17,507 nt of DNA from positions 1 to 17,507 of the forward strand of contig DHHZ01000001.1 of assembly GCA_002403515.1 (NCBI GenBank), given 5' to 3'. This DNA comes from Legionellales bacterium UBA4759 (GTDB lineage Bacteria; Pseudomonadota; Gammaproteobacteria; Legionellales; Legionellaceae). Every line of letters starts with the position of its first letter. Position 1 is the first letter of the stretch. The notes beneath the pieces are model-generated. The model was not told where the DNA came from. It did no database searches and worked only from the letters and a program-made list of their open reading frames with translations. The translations under genes and the position numbers were made by a program. Positions 7,412 to 15,210 of the stretch are shown one piece after another.

Positions 7412-9421
7412 TTAGTGAACGGAAACAATACCGTTTTTTAATAATAATTGCTGACAAACTTTTAAAATGGATGGTACATCAAACCCTAAAGCGGTTCTAG
7501 CATCTTCTGCTGGAGCGGATAGGCCAAAATCAGATAAACCAACGATTGCGCCATCAAGACCAACAAATTGATACCAATAGGCTTTTTGAGCAGCTTCAAT
7601 CGCTACCCGTTGACGAATTTTAGAAGGCAGTACAGCCTCTTGATACTCTGAAGATTGTTGTAAAAAAACTTCAGGGTTTGGCATGGAAACCACTCTTACT
7701 GCAATTTGTTCTGCTTCTAACTTTTTGGCAGTCTCAATGGCAATACCAACTTCAGAACCGGTCGCCATTAAAATAATATCGGGTGTTTTGCTAGCTTCAT
7801 AAATAATGTATGCACCTTTTTGGATAGCTTCACTGTCTTGTTTGGTTTGTTTAATTTCCATGAGGTTTTGTCTTGAGAGCACCAAGCAGCTTGTGCCTTG
7901 ATATTCTAATGCGGCTGTCCACGCTACTGCAGTTTCTAAATTTGAAGCAGGTCTCCAAACATGAAGTTTGGGGGTGTATCTAAGCATGGCCAAATGTTCA
8001 ATCGGTTGATGGGTTGGTCCATCTTCACCAAGGAAAATAGAATCATGGGTGAGAACATAAATGACTTTCAATTCCATCATGGCGCTCAAGCGAATAGCAT
8101 TGCGTGCGTAGTCGGAGAAGACTAAAAATGTCCCGCCATAAGGAATAATGCCTTGATGTGCCGCCAGGCCATTCATGATAGCTGCCATGCCAAACTCTCG
8201 AACACCATAATGAATATAGTTACCCACTTGGTGAGCGTTGATTTCTTTGGAGTCTTTTGTTTTGGTATTATTCGATGGCGTTAAATCTGCAGAACCACCT
8301 AATAACTCAGGCATTTGAGGGACCAATTGCTCTAGACATAACTGTGAAGATTGTCTTGTCGCCAGTGGTGATTTGAACTGTAGCGCTTTTTCAAAAAGAT
8401 TTTCTTTGATATTTTGCCAAGCATCGGGTAAGTCGCCATTGATGCGTCGTAAAAATTCTTGATAATTTTCACGATATTTTTGCATATAATCCAGACAAAT
8501 ATTAATCCAAGCATTTTCTTCTGATTGTCCCTTTTCTAAATCAATCAGTTGATAAATTTCCTGCGGGATTTCAAATGGCTTGTCATGCCAATTTAATTTT
8601 TCTTTCAGTTGAGCCATGTCATTGGCATCAAGTGGAGAACCATGAACTTTTGCTTCACCTTGATGAATTGAGCCCAGGCCAATAATGGTTCGGCAAATGA
8701 TAAGCGACGGTCTATTTTTTTCATTTTGACAGGTTTTTATGGCATCAAAAATAGCTTGATGATCATGCCCATCGATTTCTAATATGTGCCAATTGTAGCC
8801 GGTAAATCTTTGAATGGTTTCTTCTTTGATATGAGCTGGCGCACTGCCATCGATGGTAATACCATTACAATCATAAAAGGCAATTAACTTATTGAGTTCT
8901 TGCTCCCCTGCGAAAGAAGCGCTTTCATGTGAAAGTCCTTCCATTAAACAACCATCGCCTAAAAAAACATAAGTGTAGTGATCTACCAATGGCAAACAAT
9001 CGGGTTTGTTAAATTTTAAGGCCAATTGCTTTTCAGCCAAAGCCATACCAACGGCATTGGCTAAACCTTGGGAAAGAGGACCTGTGGTGACCTCAATACC
9101 GGGGGTGTGATGTTTTTCAGGGTGACCAGGTGTTTTTGAATGTAGTTGACGAAATTGCTTAATTTCTTGTAATTGCATATTATAGCCAAAAAGATGCAAC
9201 AATGCATATTGAAGCATACAACCATGGCCATTTGAAAGTACAAAACGGTCCCGATTAAACCAGTAAGGGTTTGTGCCATTGAACTTTAAAAAATGTGTCC
9301 ATAGAACTGCTGCGATATCTGCCATCCCTAAGGGCATCCCTGGATGACCTGAATTTGCTTGAAATACAGCGTCAATACTAAGTATTCTTAGTGCTGTTGC
9401 AATTTTTTGTGTTGCATTCAT
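7412..9421 (-). CDS. tkt: Transketolase
   Basis: A 669-residue thiamine-diphosphate enzyme moving two-carbon units between sugar phosphates in the non-oxidative pentose phosphate pathway. It aligns by eye along its length with E. coli TktA: SGHPGMPLGMADIA near residue 24, DRFVLSNGHG (58-67), RQLHSKTPGHPE, the ThDP/metal motif GDGCLMEG starting at 155, the catalytic-Glu region GVREFGMAAI, and HDSIFLGEDGPTHQP. The frame opens further upstream to 9481, but those 20 residues precede the conserved N-terminus; the ATG at 9421 gives the usual length. No good Shine-Dalgarno precedes either start. It is the first gene of the operon and its stop is 19 bp before the gap start. Confidence 0.97.
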   Translation of the reverse strand: MNATQKIATALRILSIDAVFQANSGHPGMPLGMADIAAVLWTHFLKFNGTNPYWFNRDRFVLSNGHGCMLQYALLHLFGYNMQLQEIKQFRQLHSKTPGHPEKHHTPGIEVTTGPLSQGLANAVGMALAEKQLALKFNKPDCLPLVDHYTYVFLGDGCLMEGLSHESASFAGEQELNKLIAFYDCNGITIDGSAPAHIKEETIQRFTGYNWHILEIDGHDHQAIFDAIKTCQNEKNRPSLIICRTIIGLGSIHQGEAKVHGSPLDANDMAQLKEKLNWHDKPFEIPQEIYQLIDLEKGQSEENAWINICLDYMQKYRENYQEFLRRINGDLPDAWQNIKENLFEKALQFKSPLATRQSSQLCLEQLVPQMPELLGGSADLTPSNNTKTKDSKEINAHQVGNYIHYGVREFGMAAIMNGLAAHQGIIPYGGTFLVFSDYARNAIRLSAMMELKVIYVLTHDSIFLGEDGPTHQPIEHLAMLRYTPKLHVWRPASNLETAVAWTAALEYQGTSCLVLSRQNLMEIKQTKQDSEAIQKGAYIIYEASKTPDIILMATGSEVGIAIETAKKLEAEQIAVRVVSMPNPEVFLQQSSEYQEAVLPSKIRQRVAIEAAQKAYWYQFVGLDGAIVGLSDFGLSAPAEDARTALGFDVPSILKVCQQLLLKNGIVSVH

Positions 9422-9452
9422 AAACGTAGTCGTTAAATTTAAAAAAGAGTTT

Positions 9453-9481
9453 ATTCTGACTGGAAAATTGAATTGCATCAA
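9453..9481 (-). promoter_or_regulatory. Tentative promoter of the tkt-gap-pgk operon
   Basis: On the minus strand TTGATG (9481-9476), a 17-bp spacer and CAGAAT (9458-9453) precede the tkt ATG by about 30 bp. It is a weak -10 match, but the position agrees with the start at 9421. Confidence 0.3.
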
Positions 9482-9526
9482 GTACTGATGAAATTGATAA
9501 AAAATAGCTGTTTTTTATTGTAACTC

Positions 9527-9556
9527 TTGATTTATTTATAGTTCAGGATGTATTAT
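9527..9556 (+). promoter_or_regulatory. Tentative promoter of the large membrane-protein gene
   Basis: TTGATT (9527-9532), an 18-bp spacer and TATTAT (9551-9556). Transcription would start near 9563, leaving only about 7 bases before the ATG at 9570 but about 25 before the in-frame ATG at 9588. Confidence 0.35.
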
Positions 9557-9569
9557 TGGGCCACAATTT

Positions 9570-11192
9570 ATGATTCTTAAGTTCCCTATGAAGGATGATA
9601 AACATCCCTTTCAAATAATTAAAGATTTAGCACGAGTTATTCTTTTAAATGCTCAAGGTTCATCTAGTCCAAGAGGCTGTAAATATAGTTTATTTGTTAT
9701 TGAAGAAAATCAATCCTATGAAGAAAGCTCTTTGCCCGCATCCCGATGTGAATCACCGCTTAAGAATAAGGAATTAGAAAAGTTTCAACCTGCGGTTAGT
9801 CATGCGATATTGGTCAATCCATTAGAATATTATGAAGATTTTAAGAGTTTGTTTTTAGAGTTGTCATTTTTGATCAACGAAAAAGATAAAAGAAGTTTAA
9901 AAAACTTAAATGAAAAAATTAAAGAAAAAGCCAACGAGAATAATTTAGGCAGAGTTTTGGGTGCATTTTGCGCATGGCAACAAGAAGGCTCTTCGCCTCA
10001 TGTGAATGCTCTACATAATCCCTATTCAAAATATTTTAGCCTAACATCAGAAGATAAAAGACGTCGTGAGCTGATTATTCAATGTTATTTATATTTGCTT
10101 GCTTTGGAAAAAGTGCATTTTGATTATTTGGGTTTAGTGGATGATCCGATTTTAAAGAAATTGTTCTCCCAAGGTATTGTTTTAATGGGCTTGGTGCAAA
10201 TTTATTTTCGCAATGAACCTCAAGTCCTTGATTTCGTATATCATATGGGCATACCGCTTGGTGTTCAATATGACAATTCTTTATTAAATCTTCATCGCGG
10301 AAAAGATTTTTCTTACATGCGCCCCATTCGCAATTGGACAGCAGATATCAATTTATTTCGTTTAGGTACAGCGCGTTTTAGACGTTTCTTATTAAGTATT
10401 CAAAATTTCAATTATTTTCAGGATTTAAACTGGTGGGTGCTGATTGTTGACCCCTATATACGTTTTGGCATGAGTATTATCAATTTAATATATTTTATTC
10501 CAAGAGTATTGTCGCATATTTTGGTATTCATAAAGCATTTATTCATGGAGTCATGGATGAGTCCTTTGGAAAAAGACCTTAGTATCTCGCAACGATTTCA
10601 AATTCAATGGAACAGACGTTGGGAAGCATTGTTTAGAGATGCTTTATGGTTAATCAATGGGATTTTAAATTTTTATGTACTTCTTGATGCATGGGGCGCG
10701 TGGTCACTGCCGATTAATGCATTTATTCAATTTATAGAAGTTTTATTAAATGTTTACTTGTATCAACAATTTTTGATCCAAAAAAATGAAAGTATTCAAT
10801 ATTTCAAAGAAAATGCCTTTTTGAATGTAGAGGTAGAATTTGCCAAAGAAAGAAAATTATTTTTATCAGAATTAAAATATCGATTATTGTTAGAAGAAAA
10901 AAGTGTTTACATGCGCATGATAAACTCTATTTTAGTACTGATTAGTAATGTTTTAGTTTGTGCAAGTGTTGCGGCGATTAGTTTATATTTACCTTTATTA
11001 GGTTCTATACTTGGCGTTTTACTAACCACCATACAATGGGTTTCTCGTTTTTCATGGGAAGAAGAAAAAAATGCGTTAAAAGAGCCTTTTGAGTTGCCAA
11101 AGATTTATCCAAAAGAAACGCCTCTCAAGGCGCTAGCCAAAAAAACTCAGCAGGGCGTAAGCGCCTCAAAAATGAATTTAGGTTACAATTAG
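9570..11192 (+). CDS. Large multi-spanning membrane protein of unknown function
   Basis: The product is 540 residues from the ATG at 9570 (534 if the in-frame ATG at 9588 is used; neither has a clear Shine-Dalgarno). The first 280 residues are a soluble, mostly helical domain with no signal peptide, including a positively charged segment around 240-272 (HRGKDFSYMRPIRNW). Hydrophobic segments follow at about 288-323, 357-374, 381-401 and 449-491 (long enough for two passes), separated by charged, coiled-coil-like stretches, with a Lys-rich tail. I see no catalytic motif and do not recognise the family. The architecture resembles lineage-specific Legionellales membrane or effector-like proteins, an analogy only. 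It stands alone between the tkt operon and prlC. Confidence 0.85.
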   Translation: MILKFPMKDDKHPFQIIKDLARVILLNAQGSSSPRGCKYSLFVIEENQSYEESSLPASRCESPLKNKELEKFQPAVSHAILVNPLEYYEDFKSLFLELSFLINEKDKRSLKNLNEKIKEKANENNLGRVLGAFCAWQQEGSSPHVNALHNPYSKYFSLTSEDKRRRELIIQCYLYLLALEKVHFDYLGLVDDPILKKLFSQGIVLMGLVQIYFRNEPQVLDFVYHMGIPLGVQYDNSLLNLHRGKDFSYMRPIRNWTADINLFRLGTARFRRFLLSIQNFNYFQDLNWWVLIVDPYIRFGMSIINLIYFIPRVLSHILVFIKHLFMESWMSPLEKDLSISQRFQIQWNRRWEALFRDALWLINGILNFYVLLDAWGAWSLPINAFIQFIEVLLNVYLYQQFLIQKNESIQYFKENAFLNVEVEFAKERKLFLSELKYRLLLEEKSVYMRMINSILVLISNVLVCASVAAISLYLPLLGSILGVLLTTIQWVSRFSWEEEKNALKEPFELPKIYPKETPLKALAKKTQQGVSASKMNLGYN

Positions 11193-11250
11193 ATTGGCAT
11201 GATGGGACGTGTTTGTTAAGCTTAAGTTTTTCAAACTGAGGTTTTATCTC

Positions 11251-13239
11251 ATGTTCGCTTCTTTAAATGCTAAACAAATACCAGAACAATTAAAACAATT
11301 GTTAGCTCTTCAACGCCAAGCCTTGGAGCATAATATTCAAACGGCAAGTCCGAAATCTTTATTGAGTTTATTAAATGATCAGGCAAATCATTTGGAAAAA
11401 TTTTGGTCACCTGTTGGGCACCTGAATTCGGTAATCGGTTCCAAAGAGTGGCGTGATTGTTATCAAGAATGCCTGCCTTTGTTAACAGAACATGAAACCT
11501 TTATTTATCAAAATCAAAATTTATATCAAAAACTTAAAGATTGTTCTGAAATTTTAACCATTGGCGAAAATAAAATGCTCAAGGATTTTTTGTTGGGTTG
11601 CCAATTGTCAGGTATTCATTTAGATGATGAAAAAAGACAGCAAGTGAGGAGTTTGTTTGAGAGATTGGATGAACTATCTCAACAATTTCAAAATAATATT
11701 GTCGACTCCATGAAAAAATTTCGTTTTCATACCCTTGATGTTGCTCAATTAGAGGGTATCCCAGAGCATGTGATTTTGAATGCGCAAAAAAAAGCTCAAG
11801 ATGAACAAGTATCTGGTTATGTTTTAGGTCTAGACCAACCCACCTATATTGCCGTTATTACCTATGCTAAAAACCAAAAATTAAGAAAATTATTTTTTAA
11901 AGCCTATGGAACACGTGCTTCAGATCAAAGTGATTATGATGGAAATCAGTTTGATAATACCGATATTATTCAAGAAACATTAGAAAAAAGACAAGGCTTA
12001 GCAGAATTGGTGGGCTTAAAAAATTATGCCGCCTATTCACTAAGTAATAAAATGGCTCAAGAGATTTCACGGGTCGAGAATTTTTTAAATCGATTAAAAG
12101 ATGAAGTCAAACCGATTACAACTCTCGATGTGCAAGAAATTAAGACCTTTGCAAAATCCAAAGGATATGAGAATGCTTTAGAGCCATGGGATATGGCTTA
12201 TTTTATTCAAATGCGTCAGCAGCAACTATTTTCTATCGATCAAGAAGCTCTAAGAGATTATTTTCCGCTTACGCATGTGATGAAAGGTCTGAATGAATTA
12301 TTTTTACAATTATATGGCTTGAGTCTTGAAAAAGTTGCTATTAATGACACTTGGCATTCGGATGTTGAGTGTTACCAATTAAAACAAAAGGATAAAATTA
12401 TAGGGCATGTTTATTGTGATTGGTTTAGCCGAGAAGGTAAAAGAGGTGGGGCTTGGATGGATACCTTACAAACACGATGCCGATTAGATGATGGTTCTAT
12501 TCAACTCGCCATTGCCACATTAACCTGTAATTTTGCTAAACCTGCGCCACAGCAAGAGCCCGGTTTAACCCATGAAGAATTGCTCACATTGCTTCATGAA
12601 TTTGGACATTGTATGCACCACATTCTCAGCGAAGTGGATGAATTCTCGGTGTCAGGGGTCCATGGTGTTGAATGGGATGCGGTGGAGTTACCCAGCCAAT
12701 GGATGGAAAATTGGGGTTGGGTTGAACAATGGTTGAAAATATTTAGTCGACACATTAAAACGCAAGAAACACTTCCTCATGAAGTCTTTTTGCAATTACT
12801 CAAAGTCAAAAATGATCTGATAGGCCTTTATTTAAGCCGACAAATTTTGTTTGCAAGCTATGATATTTTTATTCATTCTCAAAAAGCACCACAAAGTAAA
12901 GATGAGGTGCATCAACAATATTTATCACTATTGAAAGAAATCGCTGTTTGGCCTGTTGATTTCAACCAGCGGTTTCCTCAGAATTTTTCGCATATTTTTG
13001 CAGGTGGCTACGCCGCTGGTTACTACAGTTATTTATGGGCGGATGTTTTATCCAGTGACGCTTTCGAGTGGTTTGCTGAAGATCTTCGAAAGATTTCAGA
13101 AAAGGGCAGTCATTTTAGAAAAGAAATTATGTCAAAGGGGGGCTCAGTCTCTGCACTCGATGCATTTATAGCTTTTCGAGGTCGAGAACCTGATCAAAAT
13201 GCTTTATTGCGGGCTTATGGTTTAGGGCAGTCTTCATGA
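11251..13239 (+). CDS. prlC: Oligopeptidase A (M3 zinc metallopeptidase)
   Basis: A 662-residue cytosolic metallopeptidase of the M3 (thimet oligopeptidase) family, which degrades short peptides, including cleaved signal peptides and products of ATP-dependent proteases. The zinc site is clear: HEFGH with His449, Glu450 and His453, and the third ligand Glu479 in WDAVELPSQWMENW, both matching E. coli OpdA/PrlC. The substrate-binding C-terminal segment FAGGYAAGYYSYLWADVLSSD is typical of the group. The frame opens from a GTG at 11209, but the ATG at 11251 has GAGG upstream and gives a normal length. Its stop overlaps the start of the glutathione peroxidase gene as ATGA, indicating translational coupling. 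Confidence 0.96.
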   Translation: MFASLNAKQIPEQLKQLLALQRQALEHNIQTASPKSLLSLLNDQANHLEKFWSPVGHLNSVIGSKEWRDCYQECLPLLTEHETFIYQNQNLYQKLKDCSEILTIGENKMLKDFLLGCQLSGIHLDDEKRQQVRSLFERLDELSQQFQNNIVDSMKKFRFHTLDVAQLEGIPEHVILNAQKKAQDEQVSGYVLGLDQPTYIAVITYAKNQKLRKLFFKAYGTRASDQSDYDGNQFDNTDIIQETLEKRQGLAELVGLKNYAAYSLSNKMAQEISRVENFLNRLKDEVKPITTLDVQEIKTFAKSKGYENALEPWDMAYFIQMRQQQLFSIDQEALRDYFPLTHVMKGLNELFLQLYGLSLEKVAINDTWHSDVECYQLKQKDKIIGHVYCDWFSREGKRGGAWMDTLQTRCRLDDGSIQLAIATLTCNFAKPAPQQEPGLTHEELLTLLHEFGHCMHHILSEVDEFSVSGVHGVEWDAVELPSQWMENWGWVEQWLKIFSRHIKTQETLPHEVFLQLLKVKNDLIGLYLSRQILFASYDIFIHSQKAPQSKDEVHQQYLSLLKEIAVWPVDFNQRFPQNFSHIFAGGYAAGYYSYLWADVLSSDAFEWFAEDLRKISEKGSHFRKEIMSKGGSVSALDAFIAFRGREPDQNALLRAYGLGQSS

Positions 13240-13727
13240 AAAAAGAAATTTATGACATCAGTGTTGTTGATGCCAAAGGTAATTCTCAGACCTTAAATGA
13301 CTATCGTGATAAAGTCATGTTGGTCGTCAATGTTGCCAGTCGGTGTGGTTTTACTAGGCAATACGCCGCTTTAGAGCGATGGTATAGGGAGTATCAAGCC
13401 AAGGGTTTAGAAATACTAGCATTTCCCTGTAATCAATTTGCAGGTCAAGAGCCTGAAGACAATGCCAAAATTCAAGAATTTGCGAAAAGTTGTTTTGCGA
13501 CAACTTTTCGGATTTTTGCCAAAGTCGAGGTGAATGGCCCACAACAAGCACCCATTTATCAGTATCTACAAACCCATCTGGAAAAAAAGCTTTTTTTTAA
13601 AAATATCCCATGGAATTTTACAAAATATTTGGTTAATCGAAAGGGGCAGGTGGTGTATCGTTTTTGGCCAATTGTTCCACAATGGTATGTTGAAAAGAAA
13701 ATTCAACAGTTATTGATAGCTTCGTAG
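13236..13727 (+). CDS. Glutathione peroxidase family thiol peroxidase
   Basis: A 163-residue thiol peroxidase that reduces hydrogen or organic peroxides. Family marks are NVASRCGFTRQY with the peroxidatic Cys37, FPCNQFAGQEP with the catalytic Gln, and WNFTKYLVNRKG with the catalytic Trp-Asn. It is a Cys (not selenocysteine) enzyme of bacterial length, similar to BtuE. In two-Cys relatives the resolving Cys sits in FC/YC three residues before the Cys seen here (KSCFATTF); here that position is Ala, so the reductant and recycling mode are uncertain. No signal peptide. The start overlaps the prlC stop by four bases, so it is co-translated with prlC. No terminator is visible before the ssrA promoter. 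Confidence 0.93.
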   Translation: MKKEIYDISVVDAKGNSQTLNDYRDKVMLVVNVASRCGFTRQYAALERWYREYQAKGLEILAFPCNQFAGQEPEDNAKIQEFAKSCFATTFRIFAKVEVNGPQQAPIYQYLQTHLEKKLFFKNIPWNFTKYLVNRKGQVVYRFWPIVPQWYVEKKIQQLLIAS

Positions 13728-13745
13728 CCAACAATCAATAGAATA

Positions 13746-13754
13746 TGGTATAAT
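13746..13754 (+). promoter_or_regulatory. Extended -10 promoter of ssrA
   Basis: TGGTATAAT is an extended -10 element ending 8 bp before the tmRNA 5' end at 13763. A weak -35, TAGCCA, lies 18 bp upstream at 13725-13730. Such a spacing is right for an untranslated stable RNA. Confidence 0.75.
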
Positions 13755-13762
13755 TATAGTTG

Positions 13763-14158
13763 GGGGGCGACCTTGGTTTCGACGTGGGTTGCAAAACCAA
13801 AAGTGCATGCAGAGCCTGAGTAAGCTCTTAAATCACGCTCAATAAATATAAATGCAAACGATGCATACTTCGCGGAAGAAGCTTTAGCTGCATAAGCTTA
13901 AACTTCTGAAGCACCGTGTGAGGCCTTAAACCCTCATCCCGATGTCCAAGTCTCGCTTATTGGGTTTGACACATCGGTCATATTAGATAAGCTAGTGTTT
14001 GCTGTCGTCTGGTCAGTAAATGCGAACTCTTACAGACTCGCAAGGTGAGGTTTTGGGAATAGCACCTGACTTTGTTAAAACTAAGCAATTCTACTAAGCA
14101 TGTAGAGCTGATGGCAGAGGGCTTGCGGACGCGGGTTCGATTCCCGCCGCCTCCACCA
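13763..14158 (+). ncRNA. ssrA: tmRNA (transfer-messenger RNA)
   Basis: This RNA rescues stalled ribosomes by acting as an alanyl-tRNA and then as an mRNA for a degradation tag. The 5' end GGGGGCG (13763-13769) pairs with CGCCTCC (14148-14154) to form the acceptor stem, with one G-U pair at the place seen in E. coli, followed by an encoded ACCA. The T-arm is GCGGG-TTCGATT-CCCGC (14131-14147). The 5' region contains the conserved TTGGTTTCGACG. The tag frame runs from 13854 to the TAA at 13893 and encodes ANDAYFAEEALAA, starting AND and ending in LAA as in E. coli ANDENYALAA, which suits ClpXP. The length of 396 nt is a little over E. coli's. Its 3' end is the left repeat of the integrated abiE element. 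Confidence 0.97.
13854..13895 (+). other. tmRNA proteolysis tag reading frame
   Basis: Codons GCA AAC GAT begin the 13-residue tag ANDAYFAEEALAA, closed by TAA. The resume codon GCA follows AAATAT-AAAT. The AND start and ALAA end are typical, while the middle AYFAEE differs from the E. coli tag. Confidence 0.93.
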
Positions 14159-14257
14159 ATCTTTCTAATCACTAATGAATATCAAAGACCACCAAAAACC
14201 CAGTTAGCACAAGGGGTTTAAGTGGTTTTTTATTTAATCGAGTTGTCTTTGGTAGTC
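14130..14257 (+). repeat. Direct repeat, left (attL-like)
   Basis: It begins in the ssrA T-arm (CGCGGGTTC) and runs through CCA and the terminator to GTC at 14257. It matches 16238-16365 at 120 of 128 positions without gaps, by hand alignment. Homology stops abruptly on both sides. Confidence 0.93.
14188..14231 (+). terminator. Terminator of ssrA (left copy)
   Basis: A two-part stem, ACCAC (14188-14192) with GTGGT (14222-14226) outside and AAACCC (14196-14201) with GGGTTT (14214-14219) inside, is followed by a T-run. It is contained in the 128-bp direct repeat and so occurs again at 16296. Confidence 0.8.
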
Positions 14258-14305
14258 CTCACATCCCGCAGCAATTTTATTCATAATTTTGCTGCGGGAT
14301 GTGAG
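14258..14305. repeat. Perfect 17-bp inverted repeat abutting the left direct repeat
   Basis: CTCACATCCCGCAGCAA (14258-14274) is exactly complementary to TTGCTGCGGGATGTGAG (14289-14305), with a 14-base AT-rich loop. It begins on the base after the direct repeat ends. No T-run follows on either strand, so it is not an ordinary terminator. It is absent next to the right repeat, so it belongs to the element. Confidence 0.85.
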
Positions 14306-14339
14306 ATTAAAGGTAAAATAATATAAATAAACACGTTAT

Positions 14340-14368
14340 TTGCAATAATCTCCAATAAGTACTATAAT
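14340..14368 (+). promoter_or_regulatory. abiE operon promoter
   Basis: TTGCAA (14340-14345), a 17-bp spacer and a perfect TATAAT (14363-14368), about 26 bp upstream of the ATG at 14395. The -10 lies in the centre of the inverted repeat at 14341-14393. Confidence 0.75.
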
Positions 14369-14393
14369 ATACATATTATCGGAGATTATTACA
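14341..14393. promoter_or_regulatory. Inverted-repeat operator over the abiE promoter
   Basis: Arms of 18 bp, TGCAATAATCTCCAATAA (14341-14358) and TTATCGGAGATTATTACA (14376-14393), are complementary at 16 of 18 positions and separated by 17 bp holding the -10. The left arm covers the -35 and the right arm covers the Shine-Dalgarno GGAG. AbiEi antitoxins of studied systems repress their own operon by binding inverted repeats at the promoter, so this is the expected AbiEi operator. Confidence 0.7.
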
Positions 14394-14394
14394 A

Positions 14395-15210
14395 ATGTCT
14401 GTTGATCAGTTTTTCTTTGAACACCCAGTCTTTCGGCATGAGGAATTTGCTCAATTCAAGTCATTTCATGGCGAAATCTCTCCAATATCAGTAAATACAG
14501 CATTAACCTATTACGCAAAATCAGGCCAAATAAAGCCTATTCGCCGAAAACTGTATGCAGTTATTCCTCCGAATCAAACTGCTGACAGTGTACTCATAGA
14601 TCCTTATCTTGTGGCGGGCAAAGCTACTGAAGATGCCGTAATTGGCTATCATTCAGCATTGGAATTATTGGGTGTGGCATATTCGAGCTTTGGACAATTG
14701 ACCTATATTACTCAGCAAAAAAGCAAACCGTTTGATTTTGATGGCCATTGGTATCAATCGGTTGCGGCATCGCAAATATTACAAAATAAACAAGCGGCAA
14801 ATAGTTATGTTGATACTGTAAACCGGCAAGGTGTTAATATCAGGGTGACCAATGCCGCTCGCACCTATGTTGATGCACTGGATCGGATCGAGCTTTGTGG
14901 CGGATGGGAAGAGGTCGTTCGATCACTCAGCAGCCTTGCGGTTTTGAATATTGATCAGGTTATTGATTATTGTTTAATGCTGAACAATGCTCGACTCAAT
15001 GCAAAAGTGGGATATTTTTTAAGTCAACGTCAGGGAGCTTTTGCTGTTACAAAAGAGCAATTGGCTCCTCTGCTTGCAGTAAAGCCCAAAGTTGCTCAAT
15101 ACATAACAGGGGTATCCGGCGAATCATTTCAATTTGTTAAAGACTGGAACATCTATTTACCTTTATCTGTAATCAATCAATCATGGGAAGAGCCTGATTT
15201 TGAATTCTAA
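14395..15210 (+). CDS. AbiEi-like antitoxin and transcriptional repressor (type IV TA)
   Basis: The 271-residue product has the layout of AbiEi antitoxins: an N-terminal winged-helix DNA-binding region (about 1-90, ending in the beta-hairpin with RRKLYAVIPP), the family segment IGYHSALELLG (about 83-93), and a C-terminal antitoxin domain containing NAARTYVDALDR and GGWEEVV. In the studied type IV systems the antitoxin neutralises the effect of the toxin without forming a stable complex and represses the operon. The ATG at 14395 follows GGAG by ten bases. The gene overlaps the toxin gene by 11 bases, so the two are translationally coupled. It appears more GC-rich than the neighbouring chromosomal genes. 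The identification rests on motif recognition and on its partner. Confidence 0.88.
   Translation: MSVDQFFFEHPVFRHEEFAQFKSFHGEISPISVNTALTYYAKSGQIKPIRRKLYAVIPPNQTADSVLIDPYLVAGKATEDAVIGYHSALELLGVAYSSFGQLTYITQQKSKPFDFDGHWYQSVAASQILQNKQAANSYVDTVNRQGVNIRVTNAARTYVDALDRIELCGGWEEVVRSLSSLAVLNIDQVIDYCLMLNNARLNAKVGYFLSQRQGAFAVTKEQLAPLLAVKPKVAQYITGVSGESFQFVKDWNIYLPLSVINQSWEEPDFEF

Noticed and set aside
11128..11166. 7-bp inverted repeat AGGCGCT / AGCGCCT near the end of the large membrane-protein gene
   Set aside because: Arms are short with a 25-base loop, it lies inside the coding region and has no T-run, so it is probably chance.
13978..14172. Minus-strand open frame of 64 codons
   Set aside because: It is antisense to the 3' half of the tmRNA gene and explained by its conserved structure.
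14258..14305. Hairpin considered as a second terminator for ssrA
   Set aside because: No T-run follows on either strand, and a proper terminator already lies just upstream.
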